DNA of 64,000 nt from positions 86,174-150,173 of the forward strand of contig JAIXUC010000002.1 of the NCBI GenBank assembly GCA_027483665.1. The letters are read 5' to 3'. Position numbers and translations under genes: made by a program. Source of the DNA: Comamonadaceae bacterium. GTDB taxonomy: Bacteria > Pseudomonadota > Gammaproteobacteria > Burkholderiales > Burkholderiaceae_C. The notes below the pieces were generated by a model. The model made no database searches and was not told the DNA's origin. It was given only the letters and a program-made list of their open reading frames with translations. Below are positions 17,507-26,768 of this stretch, one piece after another (within the stretch, counting starts at the first letter, position 1; each line of letters starts with the position of its first letter).

Positions 17507-18553
17507 ATGCACATCGGCCACCACGCCTTGGCGAACCGCGTGTTCGCGGCCCCCATGGCTGGGGTGACCGACCGGCCTTTTCGCGTGTTGTGCAAGCGCT
17601 TGGGTGCGGGCTATGCGGTGAGCGAAATGGTCACCTCGCGGCCCGAGTTGCGCGACAGCCTGAAAACATCTCGCAGGGCCAACCACGAGGGCGAGGCCGC
17701 GCCGATTGCGGTGCAGATCGCCGGCACCGATGCAGCCATGATGGCCGAGGCGGCGCGCTACAACGTGGCGCGTGGTGCGCAAATCATCGACATCAACATG
17801 GGCTGCCCGGCCAAGAAGGTTTGCAACAAATGGGCTGGTTCTGCCCTGATGCAAGACGAGCCGCTGGCGGTGTCTATTGCTGCGGCCGTGGTGGAGGCTT
17901 GCGCGCCGCACGGCGTGCCCGTCACTTTGAAGATGCGCACCGGCTGGGCTGCGGGCCAGCGCAATGCACCGACCTTGGCGCGGGCTTTCGAGGCCGTGGG
18001 TGTGCAAATGCTCACGGTGCACGGCAGAACCCGCGAGCAGGGCTACAGCGGACGCGCCGAGTACGACACGATCGCTGAAGTCAAACGCAGCGTGGGCATT
18101 CCGGTGGTGGCCAATGGCGACATCGATTCGCCGCAACAAGCCCAGCGCGTGTTGGCCAGCACCGGGGCCGACGCTGTGATGATTGGCCGAGCCGCTCAGG
18201 GCCGGCCGTGGATTTTTCGGGAGGTGGCGCACTTTCTTGCCACAGGCCAGTTGCTGGCACCGCCCTTGGTCGTTGAGGTTCACCGCTTGCTGCTCGACCA
18301 TCTGCAAGACCACTACGGCCTGTACGGCCACCACGCTGGCGTGCGCAGTGCGCGCAAGCACGTGGCTTGGTATGTGCACGGACTGCCGGGCGGCGATGCG
18401 CTGCGCAGGGACATCAACACCATCGACGACGCCGACCAGCAGTGGCTGGCGGTGCATCATTACTTCAAAGAATTGGCCCAAGAGATGGACCGCATGCCAG
18501 CAGCCGCTGTGCCTGTGGCGAATGAGGAGCTGGGCCGGGAGACCATCGCATGA
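17507..18553 (+). CDS. dusB: tRNA-dihydrouridine synthase DusB
   Basis: 348 aa from ATG 17507 (MHIGHHALANRVFAAPMAG). A longer open frame upstream lacks family similarity. FMN-binding TIM-barrel motifs are present: MAGVTDRPFR, the active-site Cys in NMGCPAKKVCNK, KMRTGW, TVHGRTREQGY, and NGDIDSP followed by VMIGRAAQGRPW. The enzyme reduces uridine at position 17 of tRNA. It overlaps the fis-type gene by 4 nt (ATGA), the classic dusB-fis arrangement. Confidence 0.96.
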   Translation: MHIGHHALANRVFAAPMAGVTDRPFRVLCKRLGAGYAVSEMVTSRPELRDSLKTSRRANHEGEAAPIAVQIAGTDAAMMAEAARYNVARGAQIIDINMGCPAKKVCNKWAGSALMQDEPLAVSIAAAVVEACAPHGVPVTLKMRTGWAAGQRNAPTLARAFEAVGVQMLTVHGRTREQGYSGRAEYDTIAEVKRSVGIPVVANGDIDSPQQAQRVLASTGADAVMIGRAAQGRPWIFREVAHFLATGQLLAPPLVVEVHRLLLDHLQDHYGLYGHHAGVRSARKHVAWYVHGLPGGDALRRDINTIDDADQQWLAVHHYFKELAQEMDRMPAAAVPVANEELGRETIA

Positions 18554-18789
18554 GCAAAAAACAAATCGAAGATTGCGTGCGCACCAGCTTGGAGGCTTAC
18601 TTCCGCGACCTCAAAGGCGCAGAGCCCCACGGCATGTACGACATGATGATCCACGTCCTCGAGAAGCCCCTGTTGGAGGCCGTCATGCAGGAGGCACAGC
18701 ACAACCAGTCCCGCGCCGCCGAGTGGTTGGGCCTGAACCGAAACACCCTGCGCAAGAAGCTCATTGAGCACAAGCTGCTCAAGCCCTGA
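18550..18789 (+). CDS. fis: Fis-family DNA-binding protein
   Basis: 79 aa. The C-terminal helix-turn-helix is clear (QSRAAEWLGLNRNTLRKKLIEH), and the N-terminal half matches the short betaproteobacterial Fis. It overlaps dusB by 4 nt and is followed by purH after 12 bp, so the three genes form an operon. In enterobacteria Fis is an abundant nucleoid protein that activates rRNA promoters. The betaproteobacterial homologue is shorter and less studied. Confidence 0.92.
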   Translation: MSKKQIEDCVRTSLEAYFRDLKGAEPHGMYDMMIHVLEKPLLEAVMQEAQHNQSRAAEWLGLNRNTLRKKLIEHKLLKP

Positions 18790-18801
18790 GGAAGTTCGTC
18801 T

Positions 18802-20373
18802 GTGAATGCCCTGATTTCTGTTTCCGACAAGGCCGGCGTGCTTGACTTGGCCCGCGGCCTGCACGCCCTGGGCATTCACCTGTGGTCCACAGGTGGCACT
18901 GCGCGCTTGCTGCAAGACGCGGGTCTGCCGGTGCGCGAAGTGGCCGATGTGACCGGCTTTCCAGAAATGCTCGACGGCCGAGTCAAAACCCTGCACCCCA
19001 AGATTCACGGTGGCTTGTTGGCGCGGCGCGACCTGCCAGAGCACGTGAAGGCCATCGAGGCCCATGGCATCGAGCCCATTGACCTGTTGGTCGTCAACCT
19101 CTACCCCTTTGAAGCGACGGTGGCCAAGGCCGGCTGCACGCTGGAGGAGGCCATTGAGAACATCGACATTGGCGGGCCGGCCATGGTCCGCAGTGCCGCG
19201 AAGAACTACAACGATGTGGCGGTGCTGACCGACCCTTCGCAGTACGAGGCCGTCCTGGGCGAATTGCGCGCATCGGGTGCTGTGAGCCGAGAGACCCGCT
19301 TTGCTTTGGCCGTGGCTGCTTTCAACCGCATCAGCAACTACGACGCAGCCATCAGCGACCACCTCTCGGCCCTGCAGCCCGATGGCACGCGCAGCGCTTT
19401 CCCTGGGCAGGCCAATGGCCGTTTCGTGAAGTTGCAAGACCTGCGCTACGGCGAGAACCCGCACCAAAGTGCCGCGTTCTACAGAGACCTCTACCCCGCG
19501 CCCGGCTCCTTGGTTACAGCGCAGCAGTTGCAAGGCAAGGAACTGTCCTACAACAACATCGCAGACGCTGACGCAGCCTGGGAATGCGTGAAGGGCTTTG
19601 ACGAGCCTGCTTGCGTCATCGTCAAGCACGCCAACCCTTGTGGCGTCGCTTTGGCGCAAGACGCGTTGGGCGCCTACAGAAAGGCTTTTCAGACCGACCC
19701 GACCTCGGCCTTCGGCGGCATCATCGCTTTCAATCGGCCGCTCGACGAGGCCGCAGCGCAGGCCGTCGCGCAGCAGTTCGTCGAGGTCTTGATGGCACCG
19801 GCTTTCAGCGAAGCGGCCTTGGCCATCTTCCAGGCCAAGGCCAATGTGCGCCTGCTGCAAATCGCGCTACCGCCGGGTGGCGACACCGATTGGGCTCGGG
19901 GCCGCAACCTGATGGATGTCAAACGCGTGGGCTCCGGGCTGCTGATGCAGACCGCAGACAACCGCGAGCTGGCCTTGTCAGAGTTGCAGGTGGTCACCCA
20001 ACGCCAGCCAACGCCCGCAGAACTGCAAGACCTGATGTTCGCGTGGAAGGTGGCCAAGTACGTCAAAAGCAATGCCATCGTCTTTTGCGCAGGCGGCATG
20101 ACCTTGGGAGTGGGCGCAGGCCAAATGAGCCGCCTCGACTCGGCGCGCATCGCCGCCATCAAGGCCGGGCACGCGGGCCTGTCGCTCAAAGGCTCAGCCG
20201 TGGCCAGCGATGCCTTCTTTCCGTTTCGCGACGGCTTGGATGTGGTGGCAGACCAGGGCGCGGAGTGTGTCATTCAGCCCGGCGGCTCGATGCGCGACGC
20301 AGAGGTGATTGCCGCTGCCAACGAGCGCGGGCTGGCGATGGTGTTCACTGGCGTGCGGCACTTCAGGCACTGA
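18802..20373 (+). CDS. purH: Bifunctional AICAR transformylase/IMP cyclohydrolase PurH
   Basis: 523 aa with a GTG start ([13 protein letters not shown]), preceded by a GAGGAAG ribosome site. The N-terminal cyclohydrolase domain contains [16 protein letters not shown] and [15 protein letters not shown]. The transformylase domain contains [33 protein letters not shown] and [17 protein letters not shown]. It performs the last two steps of purine synthesis, AICAR to FAICAR to IMP. It is third in the dusB-fis-purH operon and converges with hemL. Confidence 0.97.
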   Translation: MNALISVSDKAGVLDLARGLHALGIHLWSTGGTARLLQDAGLPVREVADVTGFPEMLDGRVKTLHPKIHGGLLARRDLPEHVKAIEAHGIEPIDLLVVNLYPFEATVAKAGCTLEEAIENIDIGGPAMVRSAAKNYNDVAVLTDPSQYEAVLGELRASGAVSRETRFALAVAAFNRISNYDAAISDHLSALQPDGTRSAFPGQANGRFVKLQDLRYGENPHQSAAFYRDLYPAPGSLVTAQQLQGKELSYNNIADADAAWECVKGFDEPACVIVKHANPCGVALAQDALGAYRKAFQTDPTSAFGGIIAFNRPLDEAAAQAVAQQFVEVLMAPAFSEAALAIFQAKANVRLLQIALPPGGDTDWARGRNLMDVKRVGSGLLMQTADNRELALSELQVVTQRQPTPAELQDLMFAWKVAKYVKSNAIVFCAGGMTLGVGAGQMSRLDSARIAAIKAGHAGLSLKGSAVASDAFFPFRDGLDVVADQGAECVIQPGGSMRDAEVIAAANERGLAMVFTGVRHFRH

Positions 20374-20491
20374 ACGGCCAACCCTGGCGCCAACCAGGTT
20401 GCCAGACAGGGGCCGAACAGGGGCTGATGGCGTCGCTCGCTTACCCGGTCAAATGGCGGAAAGGGCGGGTCCGCCGAGGATCAGTGGCGTC

Positions 20492-21805
20492 TCAGCCTTT
20501 GGCCATTTCGGCAAACACTTCGTCTGCTGCAGCCACGGTGTGAGCGATGTCTTCGGCCGTGTGGGCGGCACTGACAAAGCCCGCCTCGTAGAGAGCGGGC
20601 GCAAAGTACACGCCACGATCGAGCATGCCGTGAAAGAAGTGGTTGAAACGCGCGCCGTCGGTGGTCATCACCGTGGCGTAGTTTTGCGGCAGTTCGGGCA
20701 ACAAGAAAAAGCCAAACATGCCGCCTTGAGAGTCGCCGCTGAAGGGAATGCCCGCGCGTCGCGCCGCGCCCCGCAGCCCTTGCACCAGCGAGGCAGTGGT
20801 GGTGGCCAGGCGATCAAAGAAACCTGGCTGGCTGATCAAGTTCAGCGTGGCCAGCCCGCAAGCCGTGGCCACCGGGTTGCCGGACAAGGTGCCGGCTTGG
20901 TAGACCGAGCCCAGCGGGGCCAGTTGCTCCATGACGGCGCGGCGCGCGCCAAAGGCGGCCAGTGGCATGCCGCCGCCGATCACCTTCCCCATCACCGTCA
21001 TGTCGGGCTCAAAGCCTGGGATGTGCTGCGCATACACGCTTTGCGCGCCACCCAAGGCGACGCGAAAGCCAGTCATGACCTCGTCGAAGGCCAACAGAGC
21101 GCCGTATTGCGTGCACAGCTCGCGGCAGCGCTTCATGAAAGGCACGCTGGCCCGCACAAAGTTCATGTTGCCGGCGATGGGCTCGATCATGAGGCAGGCT
21201 ATTTCTCTGCCGTGTTGGGCGAAAGCTTCTTCCAGTTGCTGCAGGTTGTTGTACTCGAGCACCAGCGTGTGCTGCACGACTTCGGGCGGCACGCCGGCGC
21301 TGGTGGGGTTGCCGAAGGTCGCCAATCCAGAGCCTGCTTTCACCAGCAGGGCGTCGGCATGCCCGTGGTAGCAGCCCTCAAACTTGATCAGCTTGCTGCG
21401 GCCAGTAGCGCCACGCGCCAAGCGAATGGCGCTCATGGCCGCTTCGGTGCCAGAACTCACCAGCCGCACCATGTCCATCGATGGCACCAGCGCCAAGATG
21501 CGCTCTGCCAACTCCACCTCGCGCTCGGTAGGCGCGCCAAAAGAAAAGCCTTCCAAGGCAGCGCGCTGCACTGCATCCACCACCTCCGGGTGGCCATGCC
21601 CGAGGATCATGGGCCCCCAAGAGCCGATGTAGTCGATGTAGCGTTGGTCGTTGGCGTCCCAGAAATGCGCGCCCTTTGCACGAGCGACAAAGCGTGGCGT
21701 GCCACCCACCGCCTTGAAGGCCCGAACGGGGGAGTTCACGCCTCCGGGAATGACGTGACGGGCTCGTTCGAACAGTTGGGCGTTGCGGTCAGTGCTGGGT
21801 GTCAT
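20492..21805 (-). CDS. hemL: Glutamate-1-semialdehyde 2,1-aminomutase HemL
   Basis: 437 aa, standard length. PLP-binding elements include [16 protein letters not shown], the [19 protein letters not shown] region, [11 protein letters not shown], and the Schiff-base lysine in [15 protein letters not shown]. It converts glutamate-1-semialdehyde to 5-aminolevulinate in the C5 heme pathway. Its first 17 nt overlap the 3' end of the upstream ThiD-like gene on the same strand, so translation is probably coupled. Confidence 0.97.
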   Translation of the reverse strand: MTPSTDRNAQLFERARHVIPGGVNSPVRAFKAVGGTPRFVARAKGAHFWDANDQRYIDYIGSWGPMILGHGHPEVVDAVQRAALEGFSFGAPTEREVELAERILALVPSMDMVRLVSSGTEAAMSAIRLARGATGRSKLIKFEGCYHGHADALLVKAGSGLATFGNPTSAGVPPEVVQHTLVLEYNNLQQLEEAFAQHGREIACLMIEPIAGNMNFVRASVPFMKRCRELCTQYGALLAFDEVMTGFRVALGGAQSVYAQHIPGFEPDMTVMGKVIGGGMPLAAFGARRAVMEQLAPLGSVYQAGTLSGNPVATACGLATLNLISQPGFFDRLATTTASLVQGLRGAARRAGIPFSGDSQGGMFGFFLLPELPQNYATVMTTDGARFNHFFHGMLDRGVYFAPALYEAGFVSAAHTAEDIAHTVAAADEVFAEMAKG

Positions 21806-22808
21806 TTCCGGGCAATTTAATGAAGGGTTTGATGAAGATCGACGGGTCGGCTGCAGTGGTCACTGTGTCGCTGTTGTCGGAGTGGGCTGCATCGGGCGAG
21901 TCGTCTGAGAGGGGATCGGGGTCATCCGAGGAGTCCTCGGCGTCTTCGTCGGACTGCGCCCAGAACATGCGGTCCGGCACAACGTGGCCCATACCCAGTC
22001 GGTAGCCGGCTGCCAACGTATGGTCCAGATAGCTCAGCGCTTCGCTGGAGGCTTCAGCCAAGTCACAGCCGGTGGCGAGCAACGCAGCCAAGGCTGCTGA
22101 CAAGGTGTCGCCAGCCCCGGTGAACGTGGCATCGAAGCGCTCGAAGCGCTCGCTGCCCACGACGGCTTGAGGCGACGCAATGGTGTTTTCCAAATGCTGT
22201 TCTGCGTGCGGTGTACCGGTGACCAACGTGTAGGCCACACCAAAAGCACTGGCTGCCTTGGCCAAGTCTCGTGCTGACGGTGGGCGCTCGGCAGACCAGT
22301 CTGGCAACAACCAGCGACGCAAGGTGCTGTGGTTACCGACCAACACCGTGGTCTGTGGCAATAGGAGGTCTTGGCAGGCTTCCAGGTAGGCCTCGATTCG
22401 CTCCATGTCCCACCAAGACAGGTCTGGCATGTACGTGACCATAGGCACCGTCGGGTAGTCGGAGGCGAGCTCCGCAATGGCGGCCAAATTCTCAGGGCTA
22501 CCCACAAACCCGACTTTGAAGACCTGCACCTCGATGTCTTCCAACACCGCTTCTGCCTGTTCAGTCACCGCCTCGTCGTCCATGGCGACATGTCCGAATA
22601 CTTCGGCGGTGTCGCGAACATAGGCTCCGCACACGACCGGCAGTGCGTGCGCTCCGACAGAGGCCACGGTGATGACATCGCAAGCCAAGCCGCCTGCACC
22701 CGATGGGTCGCTGGCGTTGAAGACCATCACACAAGCGGGGCGCGCTTCGTCTGTTGGGTTGTCTTCGGGCACTTCAGGCGGGGGGAGGGGAGGACCGGGC
22801 TGTGCCAT
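21789..22808 (-). CDS. thiD: Hydroxymethylpyrimidine/phosphomethylpyrimidine kinase (ThiD-like)
   Basis: 339 aa from ATG 22808. Ribokinase-fold motifs are present: [23 protein letters not shown] (substrate site), VFKVGFVGS, and the anion-hole/catalytic region [22 protein letters not shown]. The core fits ThiD, which phosphorylates HMP for thiamine synthesis, although no other thiamine gene is nearby. An unusual acidic tail (Asp/Ser rich, residues ~293-325) precedes a basic end, extending the protein beyond the ~270 aa norm. The gene overlaps hemL by 17 nt and is divergent from the rubredoxin gene. Confidence 0.85.
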   Translation of the reverse strand: MAQPGPPLPPPEVPEDNPTDEARPACVMVFNASDPSGAGGLACDVITVASVGAHALPVVCGAYVRDTAEVFGHVAMDDEAVTEQAEAVLEDIEVQVFKVGFVGSPENLAAIAELASDYPTVPMVTYMPDLSWWDMERIEAYLEACQDLLLPQTTVLVGNHSTLRRWLLPDWSAERPPSARDLAKAASAFGVAYTLVTGTPHAEQHLENTIASPQAVVGSERFERFDATFTGAGDTLSAALAALLATGCDLAEASSEALSYLDHTLAAGYRLGMGHVVPDRMFWAQSDEDAEDSSDDPDPLSDDSPDAAHSDNSDTVTTAADPSIFIKPFIKLPGNDTQH

Positions 22809-22881
22809 GGCGATGCGAGAGAGCAAATACCTGAATGTCGCTGAGGCTAAACCAGCCTCTCAAGCGGTGCAGGCGGCTCAG

Positions 22882-22887
22882 TACAAT
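22882..22887 (+). promoter_or_regulatory. Candidate -10 box for the rubredoxin-pil chemosensory operon
   Basis: TACAAT lies about 31 bp upstream of the rubredoxin start codon in the 110-bp divergent gap. It would give a leader of roughly 25 nt containing an AGAAGG ribosome site. The -35 region is weak. Confidence 0.4.
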
Positions 22888-22918
22888 CGTTGCATTCTAT
22901 GAGAAGGCGCTTTAAGCT

Positions 22919-23092
22919 GTGACCGATACCACCACTTGGATGTGTCTTATTTGCGGTTGGATTTATGACGAATCCACCGGGGCTCCAGACCACGGCATTG
23001 CACCAGGGACGCCTTGGGCGCAGGTGCCCATGAATTGGACATGTCCTGAGTGCGGTGCGCGCAAAGAAGACTTTGAAATGGTTCAAATCTGA
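22919..23092 (+). CDS. Rubredoxin
   Basis: 57 aa with a GTG start (VTDTTTWMCLICG). The two iron-binding CxxC pairs are exact: CLIC near residue 9 and CPEC near residue 42, with the conserved GWIYDE and APGTPWAQVPMNW between them. It is a small one-iron electron carrier in the cytoplasm. The gene is divergent from the ThiD-like gene and precedes pilG by 72 bp, an order common in Burkholderiales. Whether it takes part in pilus signalling is unknown. Confidence 0.93.
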   Translation: MTDTTTWMCLICGWIYDESTGAPDHGIAPGTPWAQVPMNWTCPECGARKEDFEMVQI

Positions 23093-23164
23093 CGGTGGTC
23101 GAAACACAGTTTCCCGCCGATCCCGCCGGGTTCCTTCCCAGCATCCATCCATGAGTGTTTCATC

Positions 23165-23563
23165 GTGAGCCAAACCGAATCGGCGTACCGGGTTCTGGTC
23201 ATTGACGACAGCAACACTATTCGGCGCAGCGCCGAGATCTTCCTGAAACAAGGGGGACATGAAGTGATGCTCGCAGAGGACGGATTTGACGCCCTCGCGA
23301 AAGTCAACGATTTCAAACCCTCGCTTATCTTTTGCGACATCTTGATGCCGCGCCTCGACGGTTATCAAACCTGCGCGATCATCAAACGCAACGCCAAGTT
23401 TTCCAGCGTGCCGGTCATCATGTTGTCGTCCAAAGACGGCGTGTTTGACAAGGCGCGTGGGCGCATGGTCGGCTCCCAAGAGTACTTGACCAAACCCTTC
23501 ACCAAAGACCAACTGCTGCAAGCGGTGACGCAGTTCGGCTCGATTCAATCAGGAGTGGCGTGA
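23165..23563 (+). CDS. pilG: Twitching-motility response regulator PilG
   Basis: 132 aa, a single receiver domain with a GTG start. The acidic pocket is VIDDSN, the phospho-acceptor Asp58 lies in IFCDILMPRLDG, and the conserved Lys is in EYLTKPFT. It has no output domain. In the pilus chemosensory system PilG is phosphorylated by the ChpA/PilL kinase and promotes pilus extension. Its stop overlaps the pilH ATG by one base. Confidence 0.93.
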   Translation: MSQTESAYRVLVIDDSNTIRRSAEIFLKQGGHEVMLAEDGFDALAKVNDFKPSLIFCDILMPRLDGYQTCAIIKRNAKFSSVPVIMLSSKDGVFDKARGRMVGSQEYLTKPFTKDQLLQAVTQFGSIQSGVA

Positions 23564-23928
23564 TGGCGATTCAAAAAGTGCTCGTCGTGGATGACTCGAA
23601 AACCGAGTTGATGTACCTGACGGATGTGTTGAAAAAAAATGGCATGTCAGTGCGCACAGCGGAAAACGCCGACGATGCTTTCAAAAGGCTAGCTGAAGAA
23701 AAGCCAGACCTGATCTTGATGGACGTGGTCATGCCTGGCCAAAACGGGTTTCAACTCACCCGCGCGATTTCTCGGGATCCGGCCTACGCGGACATTCCGA
23801 TCATCATGTGCACCAGCAAGAATCAGGAAACAGACCGCGTTTGGGGTATCCGCCAGGGCGCCAAAGATTACGTCACCAAGCCTGTGGACGCTGGTGAATT
23901 GATGACCAAGATCAAAGCCTTGGGCTGA
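23563..23928 (+). CDS. pilH: Twitching-motility response regulator PilH
   Basis: 121 aa from ATG 23563. A GTG three bases earlier is also in frame. A stand-alone receiver domain is seen with VVDDSKTE, phospho-acceptor Asp54 in LILMDVVMPGQNG, and Lys in DYVTKPVD. In the family PilH acts as a phosphate sink or promotes retraction. It is translationally coupled to pilG and followed by pilI after 16 bp. Confidence 0.93.
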   Translation: MAIQKVLVVDDSKTELMYLTDVLKKNGMSVRTAENADDAFKRLAEEKPDLILMDVVMPGQNGFQLTRAISRDPAYADIPIIMCTSKNQETDRVWGIRQGAKDYVTKPVDAGELMTKIKALG

Positions 23929-23944
23929 TCGACACCCCCGCTCC

Positions 23945-24475
23945 ATGGCAAATCGAGAAGCGCTTCGCGAGTTACAAACCCGACTGGCAGCACGCCTGCA
24001 GGAGGCCAAAACTGGTGCGGCGTCGGCGTCGTGGTTGGCTGTTGAAGCGGCCGGAGAGCGGTATCTGTTGCCGCTTAGTCAGGCCGGCGAAATTTTCCCC
24101 TTGGCTGCGCCGCAGGTAGTGCCTTACACCCAACGATGGTTTCTGGGTGTTTGCAACCTGCGTGGCGCGCTTTTTGGGGTTGTCGATGTCGGTTCTTTCA
24201 TCAGCGACTCTGGCCCAATTCAGCGAGCGGACATGACGCGCGACGAAGCCCGGTTGGTGGCTTTCAACCCCGTGCTGGACATCAACTGCGTTTTGCTCGT
24301 CGACCGCCTCGCGGGACTTCGCGGGACGCAAACCTTTACTTCGTCTTCGCAGGCGCCCGCCGGCTCGCCCGATTACTTCGGGAGTCGATACACCGACTCA
24401 GACGGCCAAGGATGGCAAGAAATCAACCTGCAGCTTTTGTCTCAGCAACCCAGGTTTTTGAGCATCAGCGTTTAG
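23945..24475 (+). CDS. pilI: CheW-like scaffold protein PilI
   Basis: 176 aa. A CheW fold is recognisable from [24 protein letters not shown], the [23 protein letters not shown] segment, and a degenerate third strand set around [14 protein letters not shown]. It would couple the receptor PilJ to the kinase PilL. It is located between pilH and pilJ on the same strand. Confidence 0.9.
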   Translation: MANREALRELQTRLAARLQEAKTGAASASWLAVEAAGERYLLPLSQAGEIFPLAAPQVVPYTQRWFLGVCNLRGALFGVVDVGSFISDSGPIQRADMTRDEARLVAFNPVLDINCVLLVDRLAGLRGTQTFTSSSQAPAGSPDYFGSRYTDSDGQGWQEINLQLLSQQPRFLSISV

Positions 24476-24500
24476 GCACAACCCCCCGAGAGGCATCACC

Positions 24501-26738
24501 ATGTCCGTCGTAGATCAGATCAAAGCCCTCGTGCAGCGCCGCAAAAGCCCGCTGGATTCGGGTGACACCATTTCCCCGTCGCGTCCGTCAGAGTCGCAGC
24601 AAAGCATGGGGACCTCGACGGCTGGCACTGAGTCGGACAGTGTGGTTGATCCCGCGCTCGGTGATCTGGGTGACTCGGTTTCGGTTCCTTTGTTGGGTCG
24701 CCGACCGGCTGCCGACCATCAGCGGATTTTGTTCATCTTGCTCGGTTTTGCTCTGGTGGTTTTGGCCGGCGTGACCTTCTTCACGTTGTCTTTGGCTGTG
24801 CGAACCAGTGAGCAAGCCGCAGGCATCGGTAACTCTCTGATGCAGTCGCAGCGCTTGGCGAAATCGGTGTCTCAAGCCTTGGTGGGTAACGCTTCTTCTT
24901 TTGCCGAAGTGCGCCAAAGCGCTGACGTGCTGACGCAAACGGTGCAAGGCTTGAAGCAAGGAGACGAAGCGTTAGGGCTCGCTCCCTTGGGCCCCGAATT
25001 TCAAGGCGAACTCGACAAGATCACGCCGCTGGCACAGCGTGCGCTGAACAACGCCAACACCGTGGTGGGCCAGCAAAGGGTGCTGACGGAAGTCGGTGCT
25101 GCGCTTCGCCAGATCAACCGCCAATCCTCCGATCTGTTGGAAGTTGCAGAAAGCATTTCTTCGCTCAAATTGCAACAGGGCGCGGCTTCCACTGAGGTTT
25201 CCGCTTCGGGCCAGCTGGTGATGCTGACGCAGCGCATTGGCAAATCTGCCAACGAGTTTTTGACAGTTGAAGGGGTGAGTCCTGAGGCCGTCTTCTTGTT
25301 GGGTAAAGACCTGAACTCATTTCGAGAGATCGCCCAAGGCTTGCTCGACGGAAGCCCGGAACTGCGGTTGAGCGCATCGCGTGACGCAGAGGTTCGGGCT
25401 CGCTTGCAAGAACTGCTGCAGTTGTTCGAGAGGACTCGTCAAGACGCCGGCGGAATCTTGTCCAACCTGCAAGGCCTGGTGGCTGCGCGCGAAGCACAGG
25501 CAGCTGTGGTGGCCGATAGCGAGCCCTTGCGGCAAGAGCTTGAGCAGCTGCAGTTGCGCTTGTCCACGCAGGCCGGCTTGGGCTTGGGCGAGGGCGTGGT
25601 GCTTGTCGTCGCTGCTGTTTTCGCCTTGCTGTGTGCTGGCGGCCTGGGCTTTGTGCAGCTGCAAGACAGCCGCCGGCGCCAGTCGATCGCTGAGTTCCAG
25701 CGGGTGAATGCCGAAAGCGATCAGCAGGAGGCTCGGCGCGTGAACGACGCCAACCAGGCTGCCATTCTTCGGCTGATGAACGAACTGCAGGCGGTTGCTG
25801 AAGGCGACTTGACCCAGGAAGCCACGGTGACGGAAGACATCACCGGCGCTATTGCCGACTCGGTGAACTACACGGTGGAAGAACTGCGCGCGCTGGTGGG
25901 CAACGTGCAGGCCACAGCTGCCAAGGTGGCGCAAACCACGGCCCGTGTGGAGAACACGTCAACCGAACTCTTGGCCGCTTCCAATGAGCAGTTGCGTGAA
26001 ATTCGGGACACGGGTCAATCGGTGTTGGACATGGCTTCCCGAATCAACTCGGTGTCATCGCAGGCACAGCAATCAGCGCAGGTGGCGCGCCAGTCATTGA
26101 AGGCTGCCGAATCCGGCTTGCAAGCCGTGCAAAACGCCATTGGCGGTATGAACTCCATCCGTGACCAGATTCAAGACACCTCCAAGCGCATCAAGCGGCT
26201 GGGCGAGTCTTCTCAGGAGATCGGTGAAATCACCGAGCTGATTTCGGACATTACCGAGCAGACCAACGTGCTGGCACTGAACGCTGCCATTCAGGCGGCC
26301 TCTGCTGGCGAAGCCGGGCGCGGTTTCTCGGTGGTGGCCGAAGAAGTTCAGCGGCTGGCCGAGCGCTCCGCAGACGCGACGCGACAAATTGCAGCATTGG
26401 TGAAAACCATTCAGACCGACACCCAAGACGCGGTGGGTGCCATGGAGCGATCGACCCAAGGCGTGGTTGAAGGGGCGAAGCTGTCCGATAACGCTGGTTC
26501 TGCACTGTCCGAGATTGACCGCGTGTCGCGGCAACTTGCCGAGCTGATTGAAAAAATTTCCATGGCTGCTTCCAGTGAGGCGCAGTCGGCCAACGTAGTG
26601 GCCAGCAACATTCAGCACATCTTCGCTGTGACCGAACAAACCGGTGAGGGCACCCGCTCCACGGCGCAGCAGGTGCGTGACCTCTCCAAGATGGCTGAAG
26701 AGCTGCGCCAGTCGGTCGCCCGTTTCAAAATTTCCTGA
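24501..26738 (+). CDS. pilJ: Methyl-accepting chemotaxis protein PilJ
   Basis: 745 aa. A long Ser/Thr-rich cytoplasmic N terminus (~75 aa) precedes membrane helix 1 (~76-98). A periplasmic PilJ-type domain (~100-355) follows, then helix 2 (~357-383), a HAMP region and the methyl-accepting signalling domain. The hairpin tip around residue 597 reads [21 protein letters not shown]. This is the receptor of the pilus chemosensory system and is thought to sense pilin or surface contact. The unusually long cytoplasmic head before helix 1 is a visible oddity. No cheR/cheB (pilK/chpB) homologue follows. Confidence 0.93.
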   Translation: MSVVDQIKALVQRRKSPLDSGDTISPSRPSESQQSMGTSTAGTESDSVVDPALGDLGDSVSVPLLGRRPAADHQRILFILLGFALVVLAGVTFFTLSLAVRTSEQAAGIGNSLMQSQRLAKSVSQALVGNASSFAEVRQSADVLTQTVQGLKQGDEALGLAPLGPEFQGELDKITPLAQRALNNANTVVGQQRVLTEVGAALRQINRQSSDLLEVAESISSLKLQQGAASTEVSASGQLVMLTQRIGKSANEFLTVEGVSPEAVFLLGKDLNSFREIAQGLLDGSPELRLSASRDAEVRARLQELLQLFERTRQDAGGILSNLQGLVAAREAQAAVVADSEPLRQELEQLQLRLSTQAGLGLGEGVVLVVAAVFALLCAGGLGFVQLQDSRRRQSIAEFQRVNAESDQQEARRVNDANQAAILRLMNELQAVAEGDLTQEATVTEDITGAIADSVNYTVEELRALVGNVQATAAKVAQTTARVENTSTELLAASNEQLREIRDTGQSVLDMASRINSVSSQAQQSAQVARQSLKAAESGLQAVQNAIGGMNSIRDQIQDTSKRIKRLGESSQEIGEITELISDITEQTNVLALNAAIQAASAGEAGRGFSVVAEEVQRLAERSADATRQIAALVKTIQTDTQDAVGAMERSTQGVVEGAKLSDNAGSALSEIDRVSRQLAELIEKISMAASSEAQSANVVASNIQHIFAVTEQTGEGTRSTAQQVRDLSKMAEELRQSVARFKIS

Positions 26739-26768
26739 TTGCCCGAACCCTCGCAGCGAAGGCCCCGT

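Noticed and set aside
18460..19860. 466-codon minus-strand frame opposite dusB, fis and purH
   Set aside because: It spans three well-identified genes on the other strand, and its translation has no recognisable motif.
20374..20491. Hairpins between purH and hemL as an intrinsic terminator
   Set aside because: Short stems with bulges are present but no T run follows in either direction.
20309..21820. 503-codon plus-strand frame opposite hemL
   Set aside because: hemL is unambiguous on the minus strand. This frame lacks any family feature.
26739..26768. TTG at 26739 as the pilL start
   Set aside because: ATG 26769 has a well-placed GAAGG site, while the TTG sits directly on the pilJ stop without one.
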